NCBI GenBank assembly: GCA_019843655.1
Contig: JACDQD010000002.1
Span: 3,978,585-4,042,584, forward strand
DNA length: 64,000 nt
Reading direction: 5' to 3'
Source: Lethocerus indicus
Taxonomy: Eukaryota > Arthropoda > Insecta > Hemiptera > Belostomatidae
Shown here: one piece after another, positions 28,301-43,000 of the stretch
How positions within the stretch are numbered: the stretch's first letter is position 1
Layout: each line of letters begins with the position of its first letter
Translations under genes and position numbers: made by a program
Notes under the pieces: generated by a model
Database searches by the model: none
Seen by the model: only the letters and a program-made list of their open reading frames with translations
Told to the model about the DNA's origin: nothing

Positions 28301-31300
28301 AATAAAATAATAATAAGAATAATATTTACGTTAAGACACGGCTTTTATGATGGAATCTAATGTCCCCTTCATTGCCGAATGTGTTAAGCCAGGTTTAATT
28401 CCTTATATTGAAACGTCCCCCCTCAAGTGCTGAAGGATTTTGTGCTCTGAATTACAATTCTTAATTTAATATTTTGTTCTTTCAATTATTTTCGCCAGCT
28501 TTATAAATCATAATCATTATCCAAAGAAAAGCTGCAAAACGATGCTTTTTTATTGGAGATATTTTTTAAAATTGTGTTCAGTTTATCCTTATTGCTCTAT
28601 TGAAAGGGAAGGAATATTTTGGTTGTCAAAAGTATTTTTGAGAACGCAATACAATTCAAGACATTGAGTTGTCATTTCAATAACAACTTGTGCTTCAATA
28701 AAGCTTGTTCAATATAAATTAACTCCATTCTGTTTGAATAGTACCTTGTATTGTAATTTCTAAAATTAGAAACAATGGCCCACCTGTAAATTATCCACGC
28801 GAATTCTCTCTCTCTCAGCGTTACATATTGGAGGGGAGATTTAACGAGGAGTCGAAGTGAAATAACCGACCGTGGATGCTGGGGGGTCTATGCCGTGTAA
28901 TTGACGCTACCAATTTGGTTTTTGCATGTTTTAACATGCCGTTAATTGGCCGGGCATAAATATTTATTTCGAGATAATAACAATATTCTCGACCTACGAG
29001 AAGGCGAATTTATTTTTTAATTGTCCCGGTTGTTCCCCCTCGGTCCGTCTTCATTCCGTTCTTGTTGTTGATCACCGCCGACCTCGGAAGGGGTCAGTTC
29101 TAATGAAGACATTACAAAGAACAATAAGTGAACTGCGTTGTCGAGAGCTGTACGCAATTGACAAGAGTCTGCGGGGGCCGACCAACGCAGAAATCTTTAT
29201 TCTGCGCATTTCGGATGCCGTGTCCTTCGGCTGCCATCCAACAACAGCCGGGAAATATCTCTCCCAGAGAGTTAATTTCAACTCTAGGGAAATTTTCAAT
29301 CCAATTTATCCTGTTTATATTGGCCTCTTGGGGTAGACGTCCGACAAGCTTTGGATACGGTCATGAAAGAGGAAGGACCCTAGAATTGAAATGTATTCAC
29401 ATCTTATATACTGTCGCTAGATTTATCTAGATTTTGTTTGTCTGGTATTTTATTTTCCGCGAATATAAACACTCTCATTTTTTTTTATATTCACTAAGAA
29501 AAAACAGTGCAATTTTCACCTTTTTAAAGATCGATAAACTGTTTTCTGTCGGGGAATATTTTCCCCCCATCTTCGTTCGGAGCCTTAATGAAATTATTAA
29601 TTGAGAGATATTTTTAGCCAGGGCCGTTCCATTATTTCTTGTTATTTTTTTTTGTTTTCCGCACAAAATATGAATATGCATTCGGAGTGAAATGAATCGC
29701 CATAAATATTCATACGGCCAGAAATCTCGAAGTGTGAAAACGAGCATATAGTGCTACGGTGTTTTCCCTTGAAATATATATATATACGGGCGAAGACACA
29801 ACGCGTTATAACAGCGGAATAGGCTCGGTAGCTTATTTATCTGTATTTCATAAAGCTATGTGACCGTTCATTTTCTGCTTTGAATGGATAAAACGGTCGT
29901 TAAATAATTTAAATAGTAGTCAAATATATATCACGCTTACTTGTGATTTTACGGGTCTAATATTTTAAATATATTTAATCTAATGTTAAGCATAACAATA
30001 TATTATATTATACTCTAAACTTAGCCTATTTTACGCTCGAGATATTAAAAATGAATATGAATCATATTGAACTATATATGATTTAGCTTTAGCTGGAACC
30101 TGAACTAGAGGCAGGCCCACCGAAACGACCCCAGGTAGGCTTATTTCTCCGCTACTTATACCATTTTTTCTTCTGAAATTCGAGCAAATTGTTTCCAACC
30201 GTATCCTTTAGGATGAATGGGATGAGGGTAAAGGGTGAGAAAATAATCTGGAGGGATGGAGCCGAGTTACACAGGGCTCTCGGCCCCAGTTCCCTAATCT
30301 TCGGATCCCCCTCGGGTCCAAAATCGGCTTTCCGCCTATCTGATCTACCGATGGCGGATAGGAAAAACTCGGAATCTTTTAAAATACCTTTCACACTTTA
30401 CAATTGAGAGGTATCCTCTTATTTCTTTTTTATAGACGGGACCCTGTACACAGAGTTAGGTTCAGTTATTAATTTCAAACGTTATGCGGACGGACGGTAT
30501 AAAGAACCGACCAGGGCGACTCCCTGGTTAACAATTATCCAGATTCTGTCGAACCGAAATTGTTCAGATTTCCTGGTGAACATCTTATGCAAAACACATT
30601 CGATAAATAAACTAGAGGATTGCAATAAACGACAATATTTAGTTATGTATTTTCGGTCCCTTCGGACGGATTTGTTCAATAATCGAGTAAAACTTATCGA
30701 GTTAATTTACTTAGAAGAATCTCTCCTTCTGTAATCGCAGTTAAAATTATATTTATCACCCTAAATTCCTGCTCGACAATATCTTCCATTCTCTTTTTTT
30801 TTCGGGTGATATTCGGGCGTCAATTTTACGGCCGTATAAAGGCCGGAAAATTGTCGCCAGTTTCGCAGTTTTTCGAACTGGCGATCGCGCCACCGGCCGT
30901 CATTACGGGCACAGAGTAACAGTGCGAGAATAAGAACAACAAAATACCGAAAAAAGAAATTCGGTTGAAAAAATATCCCCGATCACGAACAGCTATTTTT
31001 TCCCGCTTATTGGCCGCGGCAAAAACTGGAATTGAGATATTTTTACCTGTTTTTTTCGCCCGGTTCTGTTGTCGTTACCGGTGTTCCTGTAATTCGGGAA
31101 ATCTTCAGTTTCTTCGAAACATTTCTTTTGCCGACATACATAACAGAAAAACAGACAATTTGCCGGACAACAGGCGGTATCCGGATCGGCGCGGTTATAT
31201 TCTAATTGCCCCTTCTCGCTTCTGGCTTTCAATCTCTTCCCCATTTACCATTTACCCGCCTAATGACTGAATCGGAAAAATGTTGACGAAACGCGAAGGA

Positions 31301-32133
31301 AATTAAGGGGAAAAATAACGGGAAATGACTGTTTAACGGCAGGCGGCCAGATCTCTCAATTAATCTCGGACAATTTATTAGTATAATATTAAATAATTGA
31401 ACTTATCCCAGGACGATTTGCCCCTTTTGGAACAGTTTTTCCAATTCTACGCGGCCGGTTACGACATAATTCGGCCTACTCGGTATCAAGAAAATATCGA
31501 AGGTTTTCAGTAGGCGGAAAACGTCGGACGTTACGGCGGATAAAAAACAAAAAAAGAGAGTGGAAAAGTATTTTATACCTTTTTCGCACCTCGGAGTGTC
31601 GCCGGACGCAGGTGTGTTCTCAGCCTATCAACAACTCATTAATCAACAACATTCTCCGTATTTTAATACAAACACTAACGGATGATATTGCAGTGGAAAT
31701 AATACCTGGAAATGACGGAACAATTATGACTATATCGGTTTTATTGTCGAGCTAAATTGTATTGGACGTTCAGTAGATTCGTATTTCTTCTTTGCCGGAC
31801 ATCGAGACGGAAATTCTTGTTTCAAACCCCTCATTGGGGGATTATGTTAAATTAATGCCAAATAATGTAGGATATCTGGTAACTAAAGGCGCATAAGTAA
31901 CTCAGTAACCTACCGGTCTGTTAATGCTATAAAGAATTTATTGACTTTTCGAACGATAATTATATTTTATTACTATTAGTAAAATACCTCCAACCGGTAT
32001 ATCTGTTTATAGATATGTGTAGCGAGATAAATCTTGCTGGATGGCTGTTTTGACACAATGGAGGGGTCCGTTTAAAATTCGTAACTGACGCTGTAAAGGG
32101 ATATGGAGGGGTAGCCCAGGTGATGGGGTTGGT

Positions 32134-32151
32134 GGGGGGGGGGGGGGGGGG
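32134..32151 (+). repeat. Poly(G) run of 18 in intron 1
   Basis: An uninterrupted run of G. Length is prone to sequencing error. Confidence 0.85.
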
Positions 32152-32903
32152 CCTCCATAAAACCGTGACCGTCCAGAACGTTGAACCGATCCGGCGGCGG
32201 CTTTTGTTCGATTGCCCAAATGGAATCAATTTATACAGCTAAAAGAAAAAAAATCGTAGATTTCACAGCCCATTTTCACAGGCCGCACTGCATCGCGGCC
32301 ATGGCTGATCGTCGCCGCCGCTTTTAACATTGTTATATTGGAATAAGAAAATTACTCCCCGTCTGTCCCTTCCCTGACAGATGTCCCTGTCCCGGACCCA
32401 GAGAGGACAATCGACCAGCGGATATGGACGAAAACCCTGGGAGAGGAAATTATCGCGATGGGAAAAATAATGTCCGTTGAAACAAGATTTGTTGTTCGTA
32501 CTGCCCTCTACACTGTTGCCCATCCGTTAATAGTTTATTGCAATATCTGACAAATATCCTATAGCGTTTTGCAGTTTGTGCACAACATGGAGGTTCAATT
32601 TATCCGTATATTAGTTATTCCAATCTGTAGTAATTACGCCAAAAAAATTTCTGAATCCACTGGGTAATCAACTAGTGGACAGTCGGTGTAGATTGCAGTT
32701 AGTTCAGCGCACTACGACTTCGAGTGTGTTTAAGTGGCCGGTTACCTCGTCTCGGCCCCAACCTTGCCGGTGCGTGTTATTCTTCGGTGTAATTGTTGTA
32801 ATCTTTTAGAATTGGCCCTCGAGAGGGGCGCTCGGTCGGCTACGCCCGTGCGGCGTTTTACCAGTCGGGCCGGTGGTGGTAATTTACCGAAGTTTACGAG
32901 CGT

Positions 32904-32926
32904 GGAAGAAGAAGAAGAAGAAGAAG
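32904..32926 (+). repeat. (GAA)n microsatellite in intron 1
   Basis: About seven GAA units. Confidence 0.85.
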
Positions 32927-35900
32927 CCGGACGCCTTCAATGGGAAATGGGAAGGGAACCCGTTTAATAGTTTTAATTGTCCAATAGCAGCGAGATTGGC
33001 CGGAGAGAGAGAGAGTATTGTGCTTCCAGGCCTTCTGACCGTTTCAAACTGCTGTGATAATAATTAAAACCGGAAGATAATTGAAAGATCACTATTTTTA
33101 TTGCCGCGAAAAGTGGAGGGCGGCGTTCTATTATATAGATATACTGGGGGCCCGAATCGAGGCACTATTTATTGGCGGTGATTTGAGCCAGTCGAAAATT
33201 GGCCTTCGCCTCTTCTGGTAATTGGACAATGATTGTTATTGTCCGCGATAATATGGACAACGCTTACTGCCAACTCAGAACACTGGGCCGAAAGTTCCCT
33301 CTGCTCTCTATATTAGAACCCTTCGGGAGGATTCAGTGTTGGGGATATTTAAATAAAGGTCTAAATAAGAACGTGGTTGGGGGGGGGGTGGACGCGATCA
33401 CTGAAAACAAAACCTGGCCAATTTTCGTCTCTTTAATATCCGGCCACTAAATCAATTAGGATTTGAAGGGGGGGCGGCTATCTGGGCACGCGAATTTCAC
33501 GCCGGCCCTGTTAAGTGGGAAGCGACAGAGTGCACCACGCCTACACAGCTATTATTTCACTCTAAACTTATTTTTCTAATTTCCCATTAAAAGCCGGGAG
33601 GCTTCGTTTCCTGTTGTACGCTTACCACCGCAAGAGCAATGCATTTATAATGAATGAAACGCTCTCAGTGACTGTGTGTCTGTGTGTGGCGCTATATCAT
33701 GTTATTAACTCGGAGAGCGTGTTCTTATCTCCCACAGCAGGTATATGTACGGCCATTGTGAACAATTAATTGCTCAATTTGCAAACTCCATGATTCGGTT
33801 TCTTCAGGCCCCTCCTTTGTTCCTTTAAAAATTGTTCGCTCTAAAAGATATAACACCGATATAAACTGAAAATAGATTAATTTTTTCCAAATCTTTGACA
33901 ATTGAATTTTCTCCATCTTTCCGGTTGGATCCTCTCTGCGGCTTTACTTTTAGGGACCCGAGTAAAGTTACCCTATCCCTAGGGATAAGGATCTCGCAGT
34001 GGGAAATCCTTTAATATACCAGTCCTGAGAAAGTGGGCCCCCCCCCTTCGAATGCAAACGCTTCTAGGGCTTAAAAAGCTTAGAAATTATTATTTTTAAA
34101 TATGGACCAACGATACTCGCCCTTGTTTAGTACTATTAGTGCTATTAGTGGTGTATTTTGGTCTTGAGGAGTTCTTCGAGAGGGGAATCGAAAATATGCC
34201 GGAAAAGTGGCAGAGAGTTGTCGATAATATCGGTGAATATATAGTAGATTAATAATTAAAGTTTCTTTTTTAGCAAAATAAAATGAATGTTGATTACTTT
34301 TGGGCACCCCTAATACGTCCCCGAGGGCTGACCGGCCAAATTGATTGAAACGTTGTCTATTCTCGTCGTTATAATTCTCGTATTAAATGTCGCGGAGTGT
34401 GCCATTTCCGACGCACAGAAACACGGCTCCGTGTTCTGTTATATTGCCGCAATAAATTGAGATTTATCGGACGGTGACGTTAAACGAAAAGTGAATCACA
34501 TTCGAAAGAATTAATCGTAACTGGCCGCTCGGTAAGCCAATATTTCTGTCGATAACCTACACCCGGCCTCTATCTCCGATCGGACCTTCTTATTTCGGTT
34601 TACCAACGTTGATACGTCGCCAATTATAAAACTGGGAACGGCAGCCGTGATTAATCGCCATTCGAGTCGATTCGTGTTTCAATTTGTTATTATTAATTGG
34701 AACCGTTTCCAATGTTGAACCGCTGTCACAACGTTGGTAAGCCGTGAAGCACGATGTTAAATGCAAGAATTCGTCCAATAGTATCCATTATTCTCGATTA
34801 GGAGAACTTTATGAATTGAGGTGATACAGACTGCGATTTTTATTCTACACTCTAACCGCTTTGTGAAGTACCGAACTCTTAATTTTTTTATGTCTCAAAC
34901 AGCGCTGTGTTACTTCAATTAGCAGGACGCGCTCATAAACTGTTAATACGTGAGTGGCCGAATTGAATTATTTACACGGTCCAGTAAAACAAATTCTCCA
35001 TTAAAATCCGCGAGCGCTATTAAAGTGCGCGACCTTTAGCCCGTTATGCCGTTAATACCGGCGCGTGTAACACTTATTTATGTACACGGGCCGTTTTTGC
35101 TATTCATTTATTCGGGGATATTCCCCGGTCGGAGCTTGTTAGTAGCGTTTAACGCCAAGCCGACTGCGCCACCTCCTCGAAGGGAACACTCTCTTGGCCA
35201 GTTTTAATGGCATTAATACAATACTCCGTCTGTTATTCACGCTTGCCTTCAGCATCAAACACTGCCACCGACGGCAGCTGTTCTCCGGCTAACCTTCGCT
35301 AAATTTAAACTCGAACAAGCGAATACAACAGCTTCGAAGTCCGCTTTTTCTGATGAATTTTTTAAACGGTATTTAAATAATAATTTTGACAATCGATGGA
35401 AACCGTCAATTGATCAGTGGAGCACCCGAACTATTATTGATCGTTTATTTTAATTAATTCTTTTCATTAGCACTGCGGCATTCTAAGGAATAATACAATG
35501 CCATACCCATATATATCAATATACATATTTATATCCAGACGACTAGATGGTCAGGACTAAATGAATGAATATATATATAGTGGACACAGGGAATATAATT
35601 AATGACTGTAAGAGTTTATACGATAAATCTTTTACAAATTTAACTTCATTGGTAGTTATAATGTCTACGTTTGCAATTATATTTTCACTGGCGTCGTTAG
35701 CCGTGGAAGGAGCGAAAGCTACTTATTCATTAGGTGAACGTGAGAGGATCCACTGCACCCCGCCCCCCCGGCCCCCCCTCACGCACTAACCGAGGTGGAA
35801 ATACATTATTCAACGCATTTTACGGTGGCCCGTCGACGTACGCCCCCGAAATTAATTTCTGTACGGTCGTCCGGCTCTGTTATCCGTCCGGCGACCGAAT

Positions 35901-38149
35901 CAGTTTGAAGAGGGACGAGAAATGGGAAGGAGGCAGATAAGGAAGTGGTGGAAGAGGACGGGAAGGAAGAGAGCCGAAAAAGTGGCGATGAATAAAACAT
36001 GGACGTGGCAGTAATGGAGGACGGAGGAAGGCAAGCAGATTTGTTTCTTCTCCGGCCGATTCGGTCACAGCGAGTTCTTCAAATGAGAAGCCCGAATATT
36101 TTTAATCGAGTCGAGCTAATTTTCACAATCACCGCTAGAACGATTCGTGTGTAATCCGCGTTTATGGTCGAAGACTTTTTTTTCTGTTATTTTTTAGATC
36201 GCGACTACAAATTTGGAACCGGTGTATTCAACGGCAGTGTAGGTCGGCGGTTGTAGGCCGAGTGCTGGCACTGTCGGCGCTCGTGCCCTTCCCCGCCGGG
36301 ACACCGAGGAACGTGACAATTTCCTGTTAAGGCGGCGCTCGGGATTGCCGGGAAGGTGACGTTTGGAAAGTTGTCGCTGTTAAGGGGAGACGGTTTTAAC
36401 ACGGAAGGATTTATATCGGGAAGTCGCCGGCCGGTAGAAGAACGGTACTTTTCAATCGTTACGAATTGTCCGCCCAGAAACAGAGAGAGAGAGAGAGATA
36501 TGTGCGGCGCTTTAATGATTTTACGGATTTGTACGAATTGGACGGCATCTGTTTACAAATTATCACCGAGGAAACTGAAACATCGGCACTCAAGTTTGAA
36601 AACCGCCATTCTGATCACGTCCCGGTTTTTCACCAGTTTCGGCTTTCTTTTTTTTTCAAGTGTCTAAAAATACCCGCGTACCTATTTTTAGAAATGGGGG
36701 TCGTCATCGGGGATGATTAACGGTCGGAGAGCGTAGGGACTGTAGCGAGATAATAACTGGTTCGTGACCGTCCGATGGGATGAAGAACTGCCTGTGCGGG
36801 TGTATAGATAGGTCTATACGCAGACGCCCTCGGGTCCCGCCTCAGTTAGTTGGATTAACACGGAACGCAGCTTTTATAACGTGTATATTCGGATGCATAA
36901 ATTCGTACGTAGGGCCGGGTCGACAACTGTTCATCACCGAACGAACATTGTCCCCCCGCCCCCCCCTGGAATTCTTGCCCTCCGGAATCCTGGCCGGGGA
37001 CAGCTGTCGCTGGAGTTTCATCGGGCGTAACGTATTTACATTCCGAAGATTCTGTCGGCCCGTAATGATCGTATCGATAACAAATTCTCTCCCGCCCCTC
37101 CCTATCCCACTACGTGGAATAATTTTGAAACACTTTAAGATTTATCGCCCCCCCCCCACTGTCCTAATGTATACATCGCGATGGTTCACAAATGAATTAA
37201 TTGCCCGCCTCTTTTGTCCCGGAGACGATTTCACCGTCGCCGTGTGGCGGGGAAAAAGGGGGAAATTAATGATCGGTGGCCCCTTATCTCACGGGAGGAG
37301 CGTTATCTATTATTCAGTGGGTGCGTGGGCGGCTGTGACCCGAGGGGGGGGAGGAGGGGCAGGAGTGAATCTCAATAAGAGAAATAGGAGGGCCGGGGAA
37401 ACTTTTACCGGCCGCGAGGACGGCATTTGTCAGCTGTCGGGGCCAATAGCGCATAATGACCGGAGACGCCTCACTACTGCATTAGCATCGTGCCCCGGAG
37501 GAGGACAACAGCGGAAACCTCTTAGATCGGACGGAAAACGGAGGAAACCGGGAGGCCGTTTGGGCGCCGGGAAGCGGGTGGAGGAAAAAAAAAGCCGGGA
37601 AAATTGATGGGCTCGTATTTATAATAAGAACTGAGATGGCACTAATGGAATTCCAGATAACGGGAAGTGAAGCTCGGCGGCAGGTAGCGTCCGGGCGTCG
37701 GCCGAATATTTCGAAATGCTACCCTCGATGGAGAACTGATAAAGATTAGGCTAGTACTGGCCTAATTATTTCCGGTATCAAATAAATAGTTGGTTATATG
37801 CGTTTGGAACCAGTGTTGTTGGGACAACAACAACCGCGTTCTTCTAAATTCATTTCAATATAAATCTAGGCCGTCTATAAGGTGTTTGTTACGCCTACTA
37901 ATATAAGTCTGGAAGTGGTATCGGGTGAGGGCGGTGTGTAGAGTAGTAGTAGTGACCGGGGCCGAGTACTAAGAGGGTCCGAAGGGGATAGAGATTGACG
38001 CCGGGATAGAAGGGATACGGGAAGAGTGGGAGGCGGAACACGTGTAAGAGAGCCAAAGGGGGGAAATAAAGGACGGCGGCGGGGTGACGATAACGAGGCC
38101 GCTTTACAAACCAGATACACGGGGCGAGTCAATATTTAGCGGCACAGAA

Positions 38150-38320
38150 AGAGAGAGAGAGAGAGAGAGAGAATGGTAGTGAGCGGAGAACGGGAGGAAG
38201 AAGCGGATGGACAGAAGTGGGACGATTGACATGTAAACATATTCCATTGAAGAGACGTGGGACAGAGAGAGAGAGAGAGAGGGAGTGATGAAGAGGGAGA
38301 GGGGGAGGGAGGGAGGGAGG
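38150..38320 (+). repeat. Purine-rich block with two (GA)n tracts and a GGGA tract in intron 1
   Basis: (GA)n at 38150-38172 and 38263-38280, then GGGAGAGGGGGAGGGAGGGA-type sequence at 38294-38320. Confidence 0.9.
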
Positions 38321-40027
38321 CGCTCTGTTTGAAAGGGAGTAAAGGGGGAGCCACTTAGGCCGCCCTACGCTACACAACTCGGCCAAGTCTAAACATCCGC
38401 TGGCTGTCTGTCACCTCCACCCATCCACCTTCTTCTTATTCTTATTCTTATTCTCCCTCCTCCTCCTCCTCCTCCTTCTGCATTGTTAGCACCAACACGT
38501 GACGTCTCATTATAGAACGATGAGTATCACTCTCGGCCTTTGCCCAATGGAACCGCTTCCTATATCGCTTCCAGAGAGGTTGACCTCGTTCCCAACATTT
38601 TCCCTCAGTTTAATAGAAAAACACGTTAACGCCGGATTATATTTGGGCCCGGTTTACTATAAAATCAATCTACCTCATTTCGCGGTTTCGGTAGTGTAAT
38701 TGATTGGGTTGGGGATGATTTTTGAGCGAGAAGTTGAACCCAAGAATAAAACGTGCTGGAAAATCCAGTCGTCTTGAAAACTGACTGAGGAAAATAATTT
38801 TGAGTCGTGGCCGATGCTGGATTTCGTTCAAAATTGACTGCATCGAGTACAGGTTCGAGACTCGATTGCTGCGATGCTTCGAAATATTATTGGCGCAAAC
38901 TGAGAATGAGGCAGTTGAAGTAGAAATATACACTTTTGAAATTAATGCCGTTTTCGGTCAATCATAGTGAAGACATGACATTCGGCAGTGTTCGGCTATC
39001 TGAAAATGACTGTGTTTCCGCTCTTCTCCGTCTCAATTACCGTTTCAAATAGTTCATACTCGGTGACAACATAATTCACGGCGGTCGGTCGCGCCCTTAC
39101 TTATCGCCCTCAGTGCTGCCCCAGGACTGCTCTAATTATACCGCAAACGGCAATTCGCAACAACGCGTCCGCCTTTGTTATACGCGGCCTTTGTCAGCCC
39201 GGCTAATGAGGCGAACAAACTCGTCAGTGCAAATGCGCTCGATCGCATTTTCAGGTGTACAAAAACAGACGGCCGTTACAATACGCCTGTACCTGAAAAC
39301 GTTTTTACTTTGACGACAGTATAGAAAAAATGCTGTCCGACAATTAAAGCCCGTGTTTAATTAACCCCGTTTAGTTCAAATCACTCGAAGTCACAATCCA
39401 GTCCCGATCGTTTCAACGACAACGACCCATCATGTAAGGTCAAATGATTCGCTCATAATAATTCAATTCGTCCGCCGACATTCTCGAAGAATGAAATATA
39501 TATTTAACACATGAAAATGGGAATAATCGTTTACGGGGTTTACCGATGCAGTGGTCGACTCCAATGTGGGAGAGGATTCACATTTGCGAGTGGAGAGAAA
39601 AATATCGGCAAAAATAAATAATAAATTAGATCCGGGAATTAAATTGTCACCCGCGGTCTACCAGCTACCGTGGTAGTGAAAATAACAAACAGTTTTTCCC
39701 CAAAATAATGGTAGTGGTCTTCTCTTTAGAAATAATAAAAATGTATTGATTTTAAACGACCTTTTGGTCACTGTATAAAATCAGAACGAATTCTGAGGTC
39801 TTTGTATTAAAAATACAAATAATTTGAATGAATTACGTCCCCCGAACTCTCATTTAAGATGCCGCAATTAAAGGCGGACCTTTAAAAGAATGTCGGGTTT
39901 TTTTTACGCCCCGTACAATTTTGTTAATATGGGGCGACATGAGAGGTAGGCCATTAGCGGCGCACGAAAGATACTCGGCTCCAGTACACTCCACGAGAGG
40001 GAGAACTCCGCACTGACCGGAGTGAGA

Positions 40028-40051
40028 GGGAGGGAGGGAGGGAGGGAGGGA
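40028..40051 (+). repeat. (GGGA)n tract, possible G-quadruplex, in intron 1
   Basis: Six GGG runs separated by single A fit a canonical G-quadruplex pattern. A (GGT)n tract follows at 40152-40178. Confidence 0.85.
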
Positions 40052-43000
40052 GTGAGGGGTGAGATTCGTAACGAATTCATAGTTTAATTTTCACCGTTGG
40101 CGGAGCTCCACGGTAGTCGGCTTTAATTGTGACTGTAATTACACCAGTGGGGTGTGGTGGTGGTGGTGGTGGTGGTGGAACGAGTTAGCGGAATAATTAA
40201 TGACGGGTTGGTGGCGGGTGGAGGCCGGACCCCATTAATGGGGGCCTAATGTCCGGGCCCCATATCTCACATCCCTACCGTGGGGTTAGCAGTGAGAGGT
40301 CGCCCTATTTTCATCAGTTTTCCCGGATTTTTCCGGGAACGGCTCTACTCCCGCTTTCCGATTCAACTGCCATGAGTGATGTCTCACGCGTGAATTTTCT
40401 ACTATAATTATCGAATCGATAGTTCCGCGTAAACAATAAATTGCGAGGACAGAGTTGGGTTAAGACAGCGCTGTTTACAGAGATTTGATATTGGCCTAAG
40501 GTAGTTTAGAAACAATATTGGAAGATATATTTAAACGATAGGTCCCTAAAGCCAATAACTCGTTTCGGGCTAATTCGACAAAGCCTCGGGGATGGGGATG
40601 AGCGGGGATTGGGAGGGAATAAATAACCGATGTTTTCCGGCCGCCGCCCGTTTCAAGTTTGTAAATTGACCCTCCGGTAACGACCGTAGCCGATCGGTTT
40701 GCCGATTTAATATTCAACGCTCCCCCTAATGCGACAACAACCTCCATTACAACGTTTGTAAATTGGAAACGATTATTACAATCATCAGAAATTACTACTG
40801 TCCGCGGTATCGTACTCCCCCCTCATCCCTCCTCCTCCTCCTCCTCCTCCGACCGCTCGCTGACTACTAGTACCGGCCGTTACAAATTACACGGCTTCGA
40901 TAGTTTCAGGCGGAGAGCGATTCGAATTTTCACGAAACTCAGTAGCACACTGATTCCGACAGTACACATCATATAATAGAAAATAAGGAAGAGTCATCTT
41001 TTATAAATTTTCTACCAATTTTTTTTTCTGCTTTAATAGTATTACTAAAGTTACTCCCCATCGGCTCATTGGCGTCACTTTATTACAGCGAAAATTCTGT
41101 ATTAAGTCACGTCACTAATTATTTATGACGTAATGTAGTATTATACACTAATTTGTGAGTGTAGATACTATATTTTTTACTCTGTCACTGCCGGAACGCT
41201 ACTGACTGTGGCGAGAAGTCAGAACCCGAAGGAAGGAGTACGTTTATTGGATAGCATTCGGGGATATTTTAGAACGCCGTTATTGTCAATAATTTTAGCT
41301 GCGAGATAGAAAATCCTGCAGCCCCTCAACTTATCTGGCCGGTCTCAGCAGTTATTATTTATTGGCACATTGTAAGGTCTGTCTGTACGGCCTCAATTCA
41401 GTCTGATAATATAATAAATTTCGATTACCGTTCCGACCCTTTCGTAAAGTTGTTATCGCCCTGCGTTATGGGTCTGTGGTAGTGGATTAAAACAATTGTG
41501 TGTGTGGGGGGGGGGCGGGGGTCGAATTATGAGTTCATCATAATTGATATCGGCCCCTATCATTTATTGATCCTAACCCCTCCCCCCCTCAACCCCATTA
41601 AATCCCCGAGTTGGCCATTGTATGCAGATTTAATGGGGATGGATGTTCGATGGTTGGATGTAGCGGAGTGGTGGGGTGGGGTTGAGTCTCTCTATCTTTC
41701 GCTAATGCCATATTACATGCGGGCTGCCAGATATAAACCTTGGCATTCTCCAGTTTTCATTCTATTTTATAAAATTTTCTCTATGATGGGATCATCTAAC
41801 GAACAGTAGAAGAAACGTTCCCTCCGTTATATATGTATACACCGTTTATGAAATCGTATACCGTTATAAATTCTGCGCCGGGCAGTTTTTGCATTATTAA
41901 TCCGACGCGGATAACAATTTAACTCAGAGCGAGAGGTCCGCTGTAATTTAATGGGGCGATAACTCAGTCGGGAACGATTTAGACTTGGATAGAGGAGAAT
42001 GCTGGTTACTATGGAGATTGAGCGGCCCCATTGCCAATTAGGCTGTCGCCTGATCATAGCCGATCATATTCGGCTCTTCACCTCCGGTTGACCTCGCGTT
42101 GAACGCCCGTCCCGTTTTCGGTAATGGTTTCGGTTACGGGGCTGATCTTCCGGGGGGTTTGCGATCTGATCTTCACGGTGTCGGAAGTGAAATTTATGAA
42201 GTTGTCAAACTAATGACGGCCTCGAGATTGATACCTGCCGGAAAATAGCAATTTCAGAACACCGCCGCGTCATAAATACAATTTTATTTTCTTCATATTT
42301 CTGCGCGCAAAACCTGTTACGGCGGCAACAGTTCCAAGAAAGTAGGTTGCAATTCTTACAATGCCTCGGTTTGATAACACTGACAAGTGGCCCGCTGCTA
42401 TCTAAAATGTGCAATTGCCAGCGGTTAGCATTTAGTGAAGTTATCTAAATATCCGCCGCTTGTAAGGAATGCTAGTATAGTCATTTTTATCGCCTCAACC
42501 TCCCGTGCGTTGGTCTACCTCAATTGGCAGAACGTGTTAGGCTTGGAACATTTTTCGCCGAATTAAGTTTTTACAACTTATTTCCCTGGGACGAGAAAAA
42601 AAAAATTTTCAATTGCGAGCCCGGCTGGCTCTATTAAGCGATTGACCTATGATAAGCTGTTATTCCCCCACCCCCAACCCCGTTGCCGAACAACTATATA
42701 GGAAAATCTGATTTTTCACACACGTGAACCCGTTTTCCGCACGCTTCCGCTCGAAAAGCACGCGTTTTCTTCGACTTCCCCGGGCACCGAAAATTTCGAC
42801 TTCGTTATCGACTGAAAACTGAATAACAACGAGATTTGAATAACCGGCCGCTCTCCCTCCGATTGAATTATTCAACGTACTAAAACGGGGGTGGGGAAAA
42901 ATTTTAATTGAAAATTAAAATATCGCACGCCGGGGAAATTGTATTTTTCGGGAAATTGGAAAAACGAAAAAAATATATATATCCCGCCACGAAACGCTTT

